NCBI GenBank assembly: GCA_016841645.1
Contig: JAENYS010000001.1
Location: 331,884-395,883, forward strand
DNA length: 64,000 bases
Origin: Desulfoscipio geothermicus
GTDB taxonomy: Bacteria > Bacillota > Desulfotomaculia > Desulfotomaculales > Desulfallaceae
Direction: 5' to 3'
Each line of letters begins with the position of its first letter. Positions within the stretch are counted from its first letter, which is position 1. The translations under genes were made by a program, and so were the position numbers. The notes beneath the pieces were generated by a model. That model worked only from the letters and a program-made list of their open reading frames with translations, did not search any database and was not told the DNA's origin. Of the stretch, positions 35,542 to 44,442 are shown piece by piece.

Positions 35542-36405
35542 TTATTGTTCAAACCAAGTATCAATTAATGAACGATTATTGTCTATCCAGTTCTTTGCCA
35601 ATACCTTAACATCCTTATCTTCATTTTGGTATCCGTATAGGAAATCTTCATTATCTTCAATGCTCATTTTAAAATTCTTGAAAAAATTATACATTTCGGG
35701 AGATTTGTCCTTAAAATCATTACTTAAGCCCCAATAATAGTTATCATATTCCCAAAAACCTTTAGGATCATCCAGTACTTTAATATCATAATCTCTAAAC
35801 ATTGTATGCGGGCGCCAACCTAAGAATAGTATAGGTTCATCGTGCTTTATTGCATAATCCACTTCTGCCATCATTGAAGGTAAAGTACCTGATATAAGTT
35901 CTATATCCAAGTCATAACCTTCAATTATATCTTTGGAAACTAACATCATACCTGAACCGGGTTCAAAACCAATAAGTTTACCCTTTACTATATCTTCATT
36001 ATCTTTAAGGTCAGCTATAGAATCAATATTAAGAGATTTTGGAACTACCCATCCTAAAGGAGCATTTTCAAATATTGCGCTTGCAAGTTCATATTTATCA
36101 CTGTATTTTTCCTGGTAGGATTTGTGAATAGATGGCAGCCAAACTCCGGGCCATGCATCTATATCACCTTGTGCCAATGACATAAACATAAAACCAACGT
36201 CGCCTTCAACAACTTCAACCTTGTATCCCTTTTCTTCAGCAATTTGTTTGGTAACTTCTAATACAGGAACTTCATAATCGTAAGGCGCATTACCTAGCTT
36301 TATAACCATATCCTTATTTTGAGATTCATTTTCATTTGCACAACCTGTCAACATCAATGTTCCGGTAAAAGCTATAAGCAACAAAAGTACAAATATTTTT
36401 TTCAC
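35542..36405 (-). CDS. Second glycine betaine-type substrate-binding lipoprotein
   Basis: A 287-residue OpuAC-family lipoprotein with a lipobox ending at Cys22 (MLTGCAN). The binding motifs DAWPGVWLPSIH, GFEPGSGMM and LFLGWRPHTMF provide the tryptophans of a quaternary-amine aromatic cage. It is shorter than and diverged from the 26.3-kb binding protein, so ligand preference probably differs. An AGGAGG site lies before the ATG. A TATAAT-like -10 occurs at about 36455-36470 on the minus strand. Confidence 0.92.
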   Translation of the reverse strand: MKKIFVLLLLIAFTGTLMLTGCANENESQNKDMVIKLGNAPYDYEVPVLEVTKQIAEEKGYKVEVVEGDVGFMFMSLAQGDIDAWPGVWLPSIHKSYQEKYSDKYELASAIFENAPLGWVVPKSLNIDSIADLKDNEDIVKGKLIGFEPGSGMMLVSKDIIEGYDLDIELISGTLPSMMAEVDYAIKHDEPILFLGWRPHTMFRDYDIKVLDDPKGFWEYDNYYWGLSNDFKDKSPEMYNFFKNFKMSIEDNEDFLYGYQNEDKDVKVLAKNWIDNNRSLIDTWFEQ

Positions 36406-37172
36406 TTAACAAACCTCCTATGTTTTTTAAGCAACTCAACTTTTGGGTTTAAAATTTGCTAAAATTATATAAAATATTTACTTTTATATAAAAAAACAAG
36501 GCCTTGCACCTCCTTCTTAGTATGTATTATTTGTAAGGTTTTACTTTTACTAACAGTACCCTTTTCCTGCCAGGCGCTCAGCATATAATAATAGCTATTC
36601 TACAAATAAGTGCATTTTATCATTAGTGTTGCATAAAAGTGACCTCGTATACCCTGTTATTAATTTTAGTAACATTAACAAGCAATACGACAGGCTTACC
36701 TTGAGTGTCTTAAACAACTTCAATAAGTCTAAGAGTTGTTAGTGCTTAAATTTTTAGTGTACTTATCGACCTTCAGTTTATTTTAATTTATTCGTAAAAA
36801 TTTTTATTGCAAACTGGTTTAAGTAGCTGAAAAAATGTGGATTTTGTTGTATCCTTGTCCACATTTTAAATCTCCACTCACACTAGAGATTTGGGCAAGA
36901 ACTACCTACTCTATCTCTATTATAAGGTTTTTTTATTTGTTATGACAGGTTTAATCTGCCATTTTGTCTAAATATGATGAATTTTGTTGTTCCTGCTTCT
37001 GAAACCTGGCCTGTAGCATGTTGACGAGCCCTGGTATGATGGGGATCTGGTGCGACCGGGCAAGAATGATATTGAACAAATTTGCCGTAAGTTGTAGATG
37101 CAAATAAAGTCTGCTGTTTAAATTAGAAACCTTACTATTCCTTATGGAACAGTAAGGTCGTTTTGATAAAAA
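36406..37172. other. Long AT-rich intergenic region
   Basis: No intact gene. It holds the leader of the second transporter operon, and at 37023-37097 (plus strand) a C-terminal-like remnant DEPWYDGDLVRPGKNDIEQI to a TAG that I do not recognise. The terminator of the SLH protein follows. A palindromic CAAGGCCTTG beside CACCTCCTT lies near 36500. Confidence 0.4.
37129..37158 (-). terminator. Terminator of the SLH-domain protein gene
   Basis: ACCTTACT/AGTAAGGT with an inner TTCC/GGAA, followed on the minus strand by TTTCTAATTT. Confidence 0.7.
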
Positions 37173-39302
37173 TTATCTTGCCATTCTCGGTGCCACCCTG
37201 ATTACCACACTGGCCAGTTCTCCCCAGGTGACCGGGTTTTGGGGTCTAAAGTTGCCATCAGCATCTTCGCCGATAAGCATGAGCCCTGTGGCTATGGCCA
37301 CGTAATTTTTCTTACCGCTGCTGATCTGCGCGGCGTCCTGGTAATCCAAACCAATGCTCAAACCCTGTGCTTCTGCGACTTGCCGGTGCCCGAGCATGTT
37401 AACCAGCCAGACCGCCAGGTCCTCCCTGGTTAAAGTCGCATCGGGCCGGAGTGTTCCCCCTGATGCAATGATATTGTATTGAACGGCTTTCAAAATAGCC
37501 TCCAGATCTTTGTCATTGTCTGGGACGTCGGAAAACGGTGACCTGTTGGTAGGGTCGTTATAGTAATCGCCGGGAATCGCGCAAAGTATCCGCAAGCCTT
37601 CGCGCCTGGTAACACTGCCGTTGGGTTCAAAATCTTCCGGTTCCGGCAGCAGCCCGCTTTCGGCCAGCAGTGCCAGAGGCAGCCGGGCCCAGTGGTTACT
37701 TATCTTTTTATCATAGGCACCCGAGTCCGCATTCTCCCCGTACGTTCTAATTATTTCACCGGTCCGGGCATCAACGGCCAGGTCATATACATTAGAGTAT
37801 ACCAATCTGACTTTTCCAGCGGGTTCATATGAAGCGGTCTGATAGCTGTTGTAGATTAGTGTAAATGGCTGGGCCTTCAGATACGCTTGTAGTGCTTGAT
37901 CCGGCGATATAATATCTTTAGTGCCGGCAAATGAGTTCACTGTTCGCTGCATTTTGTGGTAATTAGTAACTTTACCGGTATATTGGTCCACAGCAACGTG
38001 CACCACTTCATCCATTAAAGGCACTCCGTTTACAAGCCTTAACCAAATGAAACGGAAAACGGGTTCACCCGTATAATAAACAGAGTTATCTCTTAGCACC
38101 ATGTTATTAATGTTCTCCAGGTTAACCATGGACAAGAATTCGGTTGCCGTGGCCAGTGCTTTATCCCTCGTTATACTTTCTCCAACGGTGTCCCGGCTTT
38201 CAGCCCGGCGGTTACTATAATTAACTATTTCACCGGTGCGGATATCGATACCGACACTAATTTCATTGGACCCATATAAATTATTACCCTGCTCCACCGA
38301 GTAATTCCAGAACTCCATGCTGTAGCCGGAACCCACGCTGCGCCCGCTTCCGGTACGGTTGACAGTACCTTCAATGCCAAATTTTTTTAAAAACGATTCC
38401 GCTATTTGCGGTAGTTTATCCAGATTAATGGTTTCCTGTCCCGGTTGCCGGTCCGGTCCGGTTTCGGCTGCCGGCACAGGTGTGAACTGTTGGGTAAACA
38501 AACGGGCTTCCTCAATTGAAGTATCCTTGCCTTCATAATCCAGCGGGTTGCCACTGGCCCCATCAAATGCGTTGTAAGCCGTGTTTAACTTATATACCAG
38601 CCTGGCGCCGGGATTTGCCGACCCGGGATCTATAACATAACAGGGAAATAAACCCAGTTCATTCACTACCTGGTTGGTAAAAGTATCCCGGGCCATGACC
38701 GGGTGCTGTGGTATTACGACATTGTCCAGCCACCGGCAATAAAACTGTATTACATCTCCTGATAAGGCGTTGACTCCGACACGCATCATATTAGCGTCTA
38801 ACTGTTTCCCGTCAACCAACTGGTGCCAATTGAAATAATAAGCTAGATTAATGCTGCCGTTGTAATAAGCTGCTTGTTGTCTTTCTTGTTCCGTTATTTT
38901 ACCGATTTTATCTGGATGATATTTTTTAATAAAAGCTTCGGCTATTTTTTTCGCATCATCCCGGCTAAGTACCTGTGTATTATCGGGGTATTTCTCGGGG
39001 GTGTAGCTAAAATTAACCAGTTGGCCGGTTACAGCATTAAAGCGGATCGATAGCCTAATTGGTCCCGGTTCGTTTTTATGATAGGTAATTTCCCATGTAT
39101 CCCCGCCGAAGTACTGGTGATTGCTGAAATCCACCTGCAGCAGATTTTCTTTGCCGCTAGTTATTTCAGGGAACAATTGAACGGCATGGCTGATAGCCTC
39201 ATCCTGACTACTGATTTTCCGGTTTTCTTCCTGGGCCGATACAGCCGTGCTAAAACATAGCAAAATCATTATTGAAATGAAAAAGATTAGTGATCTACGC
39301 AA
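37173..39302 (-). CDS. YcdB/YcdC and PepSY-like repeat protein with S-layer homology domains
   Basis: A 709-residue exported protein with a signal peptide (residues 1-23, ending AVSAQ). Several PepSY/YcdB-type repeats (about 30-540) carry the recurring pattern of a short acidic helix followed by beta strands (SRDDAKKIAEAFIKKYHP, FNAVTGQLVNFSY, VDARTGEIIRTY). Three C-terminal SLH modules (about 545-705) carry SNHWARLPLALLAESGLL, SPFSDVPDNDKDLEAILKAV and NPVTWGELASVVIRV, anchoring it to the cell wall. The start is TTG, decided by AGGAGGG 6 nt before it. Function unknown; PepSY modules often inhibit peptidases. Confidence 0.85.
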   Translation of the reverse strand: MRRSLIFFISIMILLCFSTAVSAQEENRKISSQDEAISHAVQLFPEITSGKENLLQVDFSNHQYFGGDTWEITYHKNEPGPIRLSIRFNAVTGQLVNFSYTPEKYPDNTQVLSRDDAKKIAEAFIKKYHPDKIGKITEQERQQAAYYNGSINLAYYFNWHQLVDGKQLDANMMRVGVNALSGDVIQFYCRWLDNVVIPQHPVMARDTFTNQVVNELGLFPCYVIDPGSANPGARLVYKLNTAYNAFDGASGNPLDYEGKDTSIEEARLFTQQFTPVPAAETGPDRQPGQETINLDKLPQIAESFLKKFGIEGTVNRTGSGRSVGSGYSMEFWNYSVEQGNNLYGSNEISVGIDIRTGEIVNYSNRRAESRDTVGESITRDKALATATEFLSMVNLENINNMVLRDNSVYYTGEPVFRFIWLRLVNGVPLMDEVVHVAVDQYTGKVTNYHKMQRTVNSFAGTKDIISPDQALQAYLKAQPFTLIYNSYQTASYEPAGKVRLVYSNVYDLAVDARTGEIIRTYGENADSGAYDKKISNHWARLPLALLAESGLLPEPEDFEPNGSVTRREGLRILCAIPGDYYNDPTNRSPFSDVPDNDKDLEAILKAVQYNIIASGGTLRPDATLTREDLAVWLVNMLGHRQVAEAQGLSIGLDYQDAAQISSGKKNYVAIATGLMLIGEDADGNFRPQNPVTWGELASVVIRVAPRMAR

Positions 39303-39356
39303 ATTAGACCCTCCTTAAAGTGATTGATGGCTTCTTGTAACACCCACCTCTACAAA

Positions 39357-39392
39357 CAAAGTCACCCCTGTATTTGTTTTGAGGTGACTTTG
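39357..39392. terminator. Hairpin terminator
   Basis: CAAAGTCACC/GGTGACTTTG, 10-bp perfect stem, followed by CTTTTAT on the plus strand and TTTGTAG on the minus. It serves the GyrI-like remnant or the region beyond it. Confidence 0.6.
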
Positions 39393-39482
39393 CTTTTATA
39401 TATCCGTACTGTTATATTCTTCATTTATTGCTAAATCCCTGCCAAAGGCTCAACATCCTGCTCGCTGTTGATTATCAGCAAT

Positions 39483-39707
39483 TTACACAGACTTTACCGG
39501 AATGCAGATATCCACTATGGCCTTTCCTTCGGGATGAGTAAGGGGATCGCTATGGTACATTTCAAAGCTGAGTCGGTCATCCGGTAAATAACCGCTCTCC
39601 GGCAACCAGGTACCAAACACCCAATCCCAAGCTTCCTGATGCTCTTTTTGTATGGTCCTACATAACGCACATATGCCAGGGCCATCTCTGGCAATTCTTT
39701 TCTTCAA
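39483..39707 (-). pseudogene. C-terminal fragment of a GyrI-like / AraC effector-binding protein
   Basis: A 74-codon frame whose last two-thirds (DWVFGTWLPESGYLPDDRLS, DICIPVKS) match the end of the GyrI-like small-molecule-binding domain. The upstream part of that domain and any HTH are absent, and the first residues look unrelated. It is most simply a truncated regulator or stand-alone GyrI-like gene. Confidence 0.65.
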
Positions 39708-39957
39708 CTGTCCTGGTTTTGAGTACCAATTAAATTTTGTTTACCGCTTAATATGAATAACCGGAATTTGATTTTCAACACCCCAATGCAGTCTATCAAA
39801 AATATAATGGCGCATTTAACTAAGCGAAGCGTGTGACATATTCGTTGGATAAACTAAATCATACATCTGACTCCGAATAGAAGGACTAAGGTAGAATCGC
39901 CATAGTAGAAGTTTTTCCCCCTTGTAATCTGAATGAATCATTGAATCCTGCCATTTA

Positions 39958-40791
39958 TTATCCCAGCTCAAAAGTTGTAATTCCGTATATATTATCCCAT
40001 CTTGCCTTCGGCCTTGCTTTAGTATACATTCTTGCACACTGGAACATTTTAGTCATTTTAAATTTCTTTACAAGATTTTCAGCGCTTTTGTTACCCTCAA
40101 TAATATCAAGATATATCGTTTCGCCTTTTGCATATTGAGAGAGTGCGAGAAATAAGGATTCACCAATCTCCGCCGTATCAGCGAATAACGGCCCCACCTT
40201 ATAGCCGTGATAACATTTACGAATGACACCCATTCCACGTATTAAGTTATTTTCATGCCATAGTAATGATTGATGGCAATCATTGAAAAACCATCCCTTT
40301 AAAAATTTATCCCTCTTACCCGGAAAATGAAAACTGTCATACGCTACAATCTTATTGAGATATTGTTCGTTGGCGGGAATTATGTTAGATGAAATATTTA
40401 TACTAACCGATATGGTCCCGGCAAAACGAAGACTACCATGATAAAGTTTAAATCCACTTTTATTATAGTTTTCAATTTGTGCTGGTACACCATCAAGTCC
40501 AATATTTATATCTCCGAGATATCCAATTGCTTTGTTCCAAATTTCCAGTCCATACCCTTTCCCACGAAATGGAGCTTTAACGATATAAAGACCGACAAAC
40601 GCAAAATCGCCATATTTAACACCTGCAATACAACTAATCGGTTCTCCATTCAGTTTCCCAATAAAGAACCCATTTGGATCCGCATCAAAGAAGACCTTAC
40701 CATCTGAAAGTCCGGGATTCCACTCTTCATCTTTTGCCAATTTAATTAAAAATTCCATTTCTTCTTTAGAAGCATTAACAATATTATACAT
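39958..40791 (-). CDS. GNAT-family N-acetyltransferase
   Basis: A 277-residue protein. The N-terminal GNAT domain (about 1-140) carries the acetyl-CoA loop VKAPFRGKGYGLEIW. A second, GNAT_18-like C-terminal domain (about 150-275) has NLIRGMGVIRKCYHGYKVGP and FKMTKMFQCARMYTK. The family includes uncharacterised amine acetyltransferases. AT-rich codon use matches the flanking accessory DNA. An AGAGGTG site lies before the ATG. Confidence 0.87.
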   Translation of the reverse strand: MYNIVNASKEEMEFLIKLAKDEEWNPGLSDGKVFFDADPNGFFIGKLNGEPISCIAGVKYGDFAFVGLYIVKAPFRGKGYGLEIWNKAIGYLGDINIGLDGVPAQIENYNKSGFKLYHGSLRFAGTISVSINISSNIIPANEQYLNKIVAYDSFHFPGKRDKFLKGWFFNDCHQSLLWHENNLIRGMGVIRKCYHGYKVGPLFADTAEIGESLFLALSQYAKGETIYLDIIEGNKSAENLVKKFKMTKMFQCARMYTKARPKARWDNIYGITTFELG

Positions 40792-40835
40792 CAGTACACC
40801 TCTATTATTTCAGCACTCTATGGATAGAATTTAAT

Positions 40836-41594
40836 TTACTGGCGCTCCTGTAATTTCTGCCAGACATGCATCTCTAAGAAACTGCCCGCAACGTTTGCTT
40901 CCATTTCCTGAAACATTTTATATGGCACGGTAAAAGTTAAAGTCTCTCTGTCTACAGCCTTGCGCTGAGAAATATCAAAAAAGCCGATTACTCCATTGGG
41001 GTTATCTTTCTCCGCTTCTGCATACCCAAATAGTATTGATTGACAAGCGGCCCCAAAAGGAGCAATGGTGCTTTGGTTTGTCCCACGGTTGTATTCTGCC
41101 ATCACCACTAAAGCCGATAGCTGGTCCGCATTGGCAAAAAATACAATTAACTTCGGTTTGTCCTGCTCCGTGACCTGATCCCAGGGTTTGAACACAACAT
41201 ACTCTGTAGGGACATCGGTCATCGGAAGCGTATTAACCCATTTCCTGGCCAGCTCAGGGTTCTTATAGAATCTTTCACCCTCAGCCATCTCAGAACCCGC
41301 ACTGCCCATTTGGGCGGCCACTTCTTTATTCCCCGTAGAAAGAAGACAATCAATAGGAAATCTCCCGTATCTGTCTCCGAATCCCAGACCTGTTCCACCT
41401 CCCGGACAACCAAATGTCTTCCGGTCAAAGTAGGCAATACGGTTTTTTTTGCTTGCAGCCACCAACATAGCACCAACACACCCGAACATACTACCTTCTT
41501 TAAAGTGAAGCCCGTCATTTGGTTTGTCGTTAGTCAGAATAATCGCTACCGGCTGCATTTTTAGTTTTAAAGCATTAACAAGTTGACTATTCAT
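40836..41594 (-). CDS. DUF169 protein
   Basis: A 252-residue DUF169 protein of unknown function, common in strict anaerobes. Conserved pieces are KMQPVAIILTNDKP, FKEGSMFGCVGAMLVAASK, FGCPGGGTGLGFGD and APFGAACQSILFGY. The two invariant Cys-containing loops could hold a cofactor or metal (inference). The chosen ATG at 41594 sits 8 nt after GGAGGTG; the in-frame ATG at 41609 overlaps that site and cannot use it. Confidence 0.88.
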   Translation of the reverse strand: MNSQLVNALKLKMQPVAIILTNDKPNDGLHFKEGSMFGCVGAMLVAASKKNRIAYFDRKTFGCPGGGTGLGFGDRYGRFPIDCLLSTGNKEVAAQMGSAGSEMAEGERFYKNPELARKWVNTLPMTDVPTEYVVFKPWDQVTEQDKPKLIVFFANADQLSALVVMAEYNRGTNQSTIAPFGAACQSILFGYAEAEKDNPNGVIGFFDISQRKAVDRETLTFTVPYKMFQEMEANVAGSFLEMHVWQKLQERQ

Positions 41595-41652
41595 ATCTAG
41601 CACCTCCATTTATTATTAGAAATTAAGCAAGTAAGAATAAATTTACCGTTAT

Positions 41653-42621
41653 TTATCTTAGCGAAAAAATATTAATGCCATTTATCAACTCTTTGCTTAC
41701 TTTGCCTAACCCCTCAAGATACCGCAAGTGGGCAATGGCTTCTCCAGAGGCGAACCATTTTTGCGGCGTAGGATACTGCTCCCAGGACGGGCAATCTATA
41801 TCCCAATTCATTTGCGTAGCAACCTGATAAGCATCTGCACTGCCTTTGCGCAAGATTGCCAGAATCTCTTTGCACCTTTCTTGATGGTGCTCTTTTAGCT
41901 CATTGATTCTTTTCCTTACGTTATAGATAAGATTCCTGTGCCCCGGCAGCGTCAGTTCAATATCCGTCAGGTAGACTTTGTCCAAGTTGGCCAGGTAATC
42001 TTCCAGGGGGTTCCCAGATATAAACAGAGAAATATTAGGCGTTATGTCATCAAGTATATGGTCACCGGATACCAGCAATTTTTTTCTAGGTTCGTACAGG
42101 CACATGTGCCCGTCGGTATGTCCGGAGGTGGCCACACATTTAAAATGATAATCCCCAATCTTAATATCATCCCCGCCCTTAACCAGGTCAATTTTTATAT
42201 CGCCCTGGGACGCGTATTTAAAACCCGGGTGTCTGGCCAGCACATTTTTCAGTTCGTCTTCGGGAAAGCCATACGCCCGGGCACTATCCAAAAGCTCATC
42301 ACCCCTGGATGCAGGGTCTAAAATAACCTCGGAATCCGGCCGGCTGCAATATATTTTGGAGGTAGCTGTAGCCAGAGTCCCCACCAAACCACAATGATCG
42401 GAATGCATATGAGTAATAAAGAAATCCGTATTTTCCAGATTCACTTTAAGTTCCTTTAAAGACAAATGCATTACCTCCGAGCATTCCTTCCGGTTCATTC
42501 CGGTATCTATCATTAAAAATCTTTCCGGACCCTTAATAACATATGAATTAAGTTCTTTAAGGGGGTTATTGGGCAGTGGAATTTTTATCTGGTAAAGATT
42601 TGGCAGGATCTCTCTGTACAA
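41653..42621 (-). CDS. MBL-fold metallo-hydrolase
   Basis: A 322-residue metallo-beta-lactamase-fold protein. The metal motif THMHSDHCGL, the ATSGHTDGHMCLY ligand region, SGDHILDD and LTPGH-type LPGHRNL are complete. The C-terminal helical extension (about 230-320), with HLRYLEGLGKV, resembles the winged-helix tail of LACTB2-like hydrolases. It is distinct from the 13.2-kb MBL protein. Substrate unknown. The start is ATG after a weak site. Confidence 0.88.
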   Translation of the reverse strand: MYREILPNLYQIKIPLPNNPLKELNSYVIKGPERFLMIDTGMNRKECSEVMHLSLKELKVNLENTDFFITHMHSDHCGLVGTLATATSKIYCSRPDSEVILDPASRGDELLDSARAYGFPEDELKNVLARHPGFKYASQGDIKIDLVKGGDDIKIGDYHFKCVATSGHTDGHMCLYEPRKKLLVSGDHILDDITPNISLFISGNPLEDYLANLDKVYLTDIELTLPGHRNLIYNVRKRINELKEHHQERCKEILAILRKGSADAYQVATQMNWDIDCPSWEQYPTPQKWFASGEAIAHLRYLEGLGKVSKELINGINIFSLR

Positions 42622-42726
42622 AACGTTTCACTCCTTAATTTTATATCATACATATGGTTATAATGCATTATAATCCATTACACCAAGCATTTCACCCTTT
42701 TATAAAATTGCATCCACAAAAAAAGC

Positions 42727-43089
42727 TCACCGTAAAATGGCGAGCTGACTTCGGATAATTTTCAATTTAAATTCAAAAGACCCGGTCTGCATATCCAAAA
42801 AGCAAACCAAGCTCCATATAGGACAATCCATATTATCTGCACAAATGGGAGTGACGGTGGTGGGAAACCCGGCGGTCACAGTAAATATTTCATCGCCTGG
42901 TTGAAGCCGCCGCTCGCCCAGTTTTGGCGAAGTAAGATCGGAAACTGCCAGCAGGTTGGCTGAAGATCCAGAGTTGGTCAACAAACAATAGGGCACGCCT
43001 AGAAAAGCAGCTAATTTCTCCTCCAGTTTCGCCGCGTACCTGCCGGTAGTAAGCCAGAAATCCAGCAATGAATCAATTAAATACTCCAT
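42727..43089 (-). pseudogene. Internal fragment of an RfbH-type DegT/DnrJ aminotransferase-fold dehydrase
   Basis: The frame contains [40 protein letters not shown] and [20 protein letters not shown], very close to the PLP-pocket region of RfbH (CDP-6-deoxy-hexulose dehydrase for deoxysugar synthesis). About 60 N-terminal and more than 300 C-terminal residues are missing. After TTVTPI the frame turns into unrelated sequence. It is dead. Confidence 0.8.
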
Positions 43090-43250
43090 TTCTCGTTGAC
43101 GTCATCGCCGAAAATATAAGCAGCGAGGAAGTTGTTGCCATGGCTAAAAAATGCTTTGAATATTATGCCGCCAATACCAATAATAAGGAAAGAACAGCAC
43201 GCTTCATTGAGCGTATCGGTATTGAGGAATTTAAAAAGTCCGTACTGTAG
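43068..43250 (+). pseudogene. C-terminal remnant resembling the tail of a nitrite/sulfite reductase-family protein
   Basis: The plus-strand frame reads [40 protein letters not shown] and RIGIEEFKKSVL to a stop. The block ..YY..N....ER..R.IERIG.EEFK is like the end of small sirohaem reductase-type proteins. It has no start or ribosome site and abuts the RfbH fragment, but keeps its original terminator 48 bp on. The family call is moderate at best. Confidence 0.45.
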
Positions 43251-43298
43251 ATGAAAGAAAGGACCAACATTTTACAATTTATTATTAAGATAAATATT

Positions 43299-43324
43299 AC
43301 CGGCCATGCGGCTGGTTTTTTTAC
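43299..43324 (+). terminator. Rho-independent terminator
   Basis: ACCGGCC/GGCTGGT with ATGC loop and a run of seven T's. Confidence 0.8.
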
Positions 43325-43579
43325 TTTTCTCCAAATAATTTGTATAACCACCATTGGAGTTAATATTCCGGTTCCTTATGCCACATAAACTAACAGGCAG
43401 TAATGTCCATAATAAGAAAATTAAAGGGATTTTTATAAATACATTGAAATGATAAGAAATATAGACACTAACATGCCCATGGCGAAGCGTTGTTTTGAAT
43501 CGCTAATACGCTCACCGAAAATGATGAAGCTGCAAATTTATGAAAATGTTTTATTAACGGGAGAATGCAAATTGCAAAA

Positions 43580-44273
43580 TAACCTTTAATAATACTCCAT
43601 GGTTATTAGTTGTTTGTGAACAAATGTACTTTCTAGGCGCTATTTTTGTGCCCGTCGCAACACTATTTACCGGTTTGATATTTACTAAAACCCGGATAAA
43701 ATTCACCTGGAAGCATGCACTACTGTTTGTTGTCACAATAATTTCTGTGGTGATGCTTTTTACAAATCAATATCATAATTTGTTTTATACAACCTTTAGC
43801 CTTATACCTTCCAAACATATTTACGGAATCTATTTTACAATACATTCAATATATTCATATTTATGCATAGGGATTAGTTTAGCTTATCTTGCACTTTTTT
43901 CTATAAAAAACTATGGATTCTTTTTCAAGCAGTCTCTATTGATATTTTTTGGTATATTAATATCACTGATATTTGATTCGTTTAGCACATTTAAAATACC
44001 GAAATATCTAGAAAAGACAGCATTATTGAATTAGTTAAAAAAAACAATTGATATTGAGAACAAAAAAAGGTAAATTTTGAGATGCAAAGATCGCATGGCG
44101 AGGTTACCAACTATTATATGGCAGAAATTACACCTATTATTATGAATGGTATCCATACAGGGACATATTATTCAACAGCTAATATGAAAAAAGATGATTT
44201 AATAACTAAAGCCGATAAGAATTTATACTTGGCTAAAAACAGTGGAAGAAATAAGGTTATATTTACCCAATAA
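43580..44273 (+). pseudogene. Broken diguanylate cyclase with 7TM histidine-kinase-type sensor
   Basis: The first part (MYFLGAIFVPVATLFTGLIF, WKHALLFVVTIISVVMLFTN) is an N-terminal 7TM sensor region (HisK_7TM-like) and remains readable upstream of its first ATG. After a stop near 44034, a second frame from 44082 ends in DLITKADKNLYLAKNSGRNK, the C-terminus of a GGDEF domain. The catalytic GGDEF core and most of the linker are deleted. It is AT-rich and non-functional. Confidence 0.7.
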
Positions 44274-44321
44274 ATCAACTATCCAAGGATAAAAGTTTAA
44301 GCATGCACTTTAAAATTTATC

Positions 44322-44353
44322 CAACCACGCAACTAGCTTCTAAAGTGTGGTTG
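44322..44353. terminator. Hairpin after the broken cyclase gene
   Basis: CAACCAC/GTGGTTG, 7-bp stem with an 18-nt loop, followed by TTTAAATT. Confidence 0.45.
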
Positions 44354-44442
44354 TTTAAATTCAATAAAATTGCATACAATAACCGGTAGTTGCGTAAATA
44401 GGAATTTCCGGTTTCAACCTTAAATGTTTGGGGGGGAAGTCA

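Noticed and set aside
36490..36530. CACCTCCTT near 36500 as a piece of 16S rRNA 3' end
   Set aside because: Only nine bases match; the reverse strand is simply an AAGGAGGTG ribosome-like site with no real gene behind it.
39816..40037. 73-codon minus-strand frame overlapping the GNAT gene end
   Set aside because: It overlaps the conserved C-terminus of the acetyltransferase in another frame and resembles no family.
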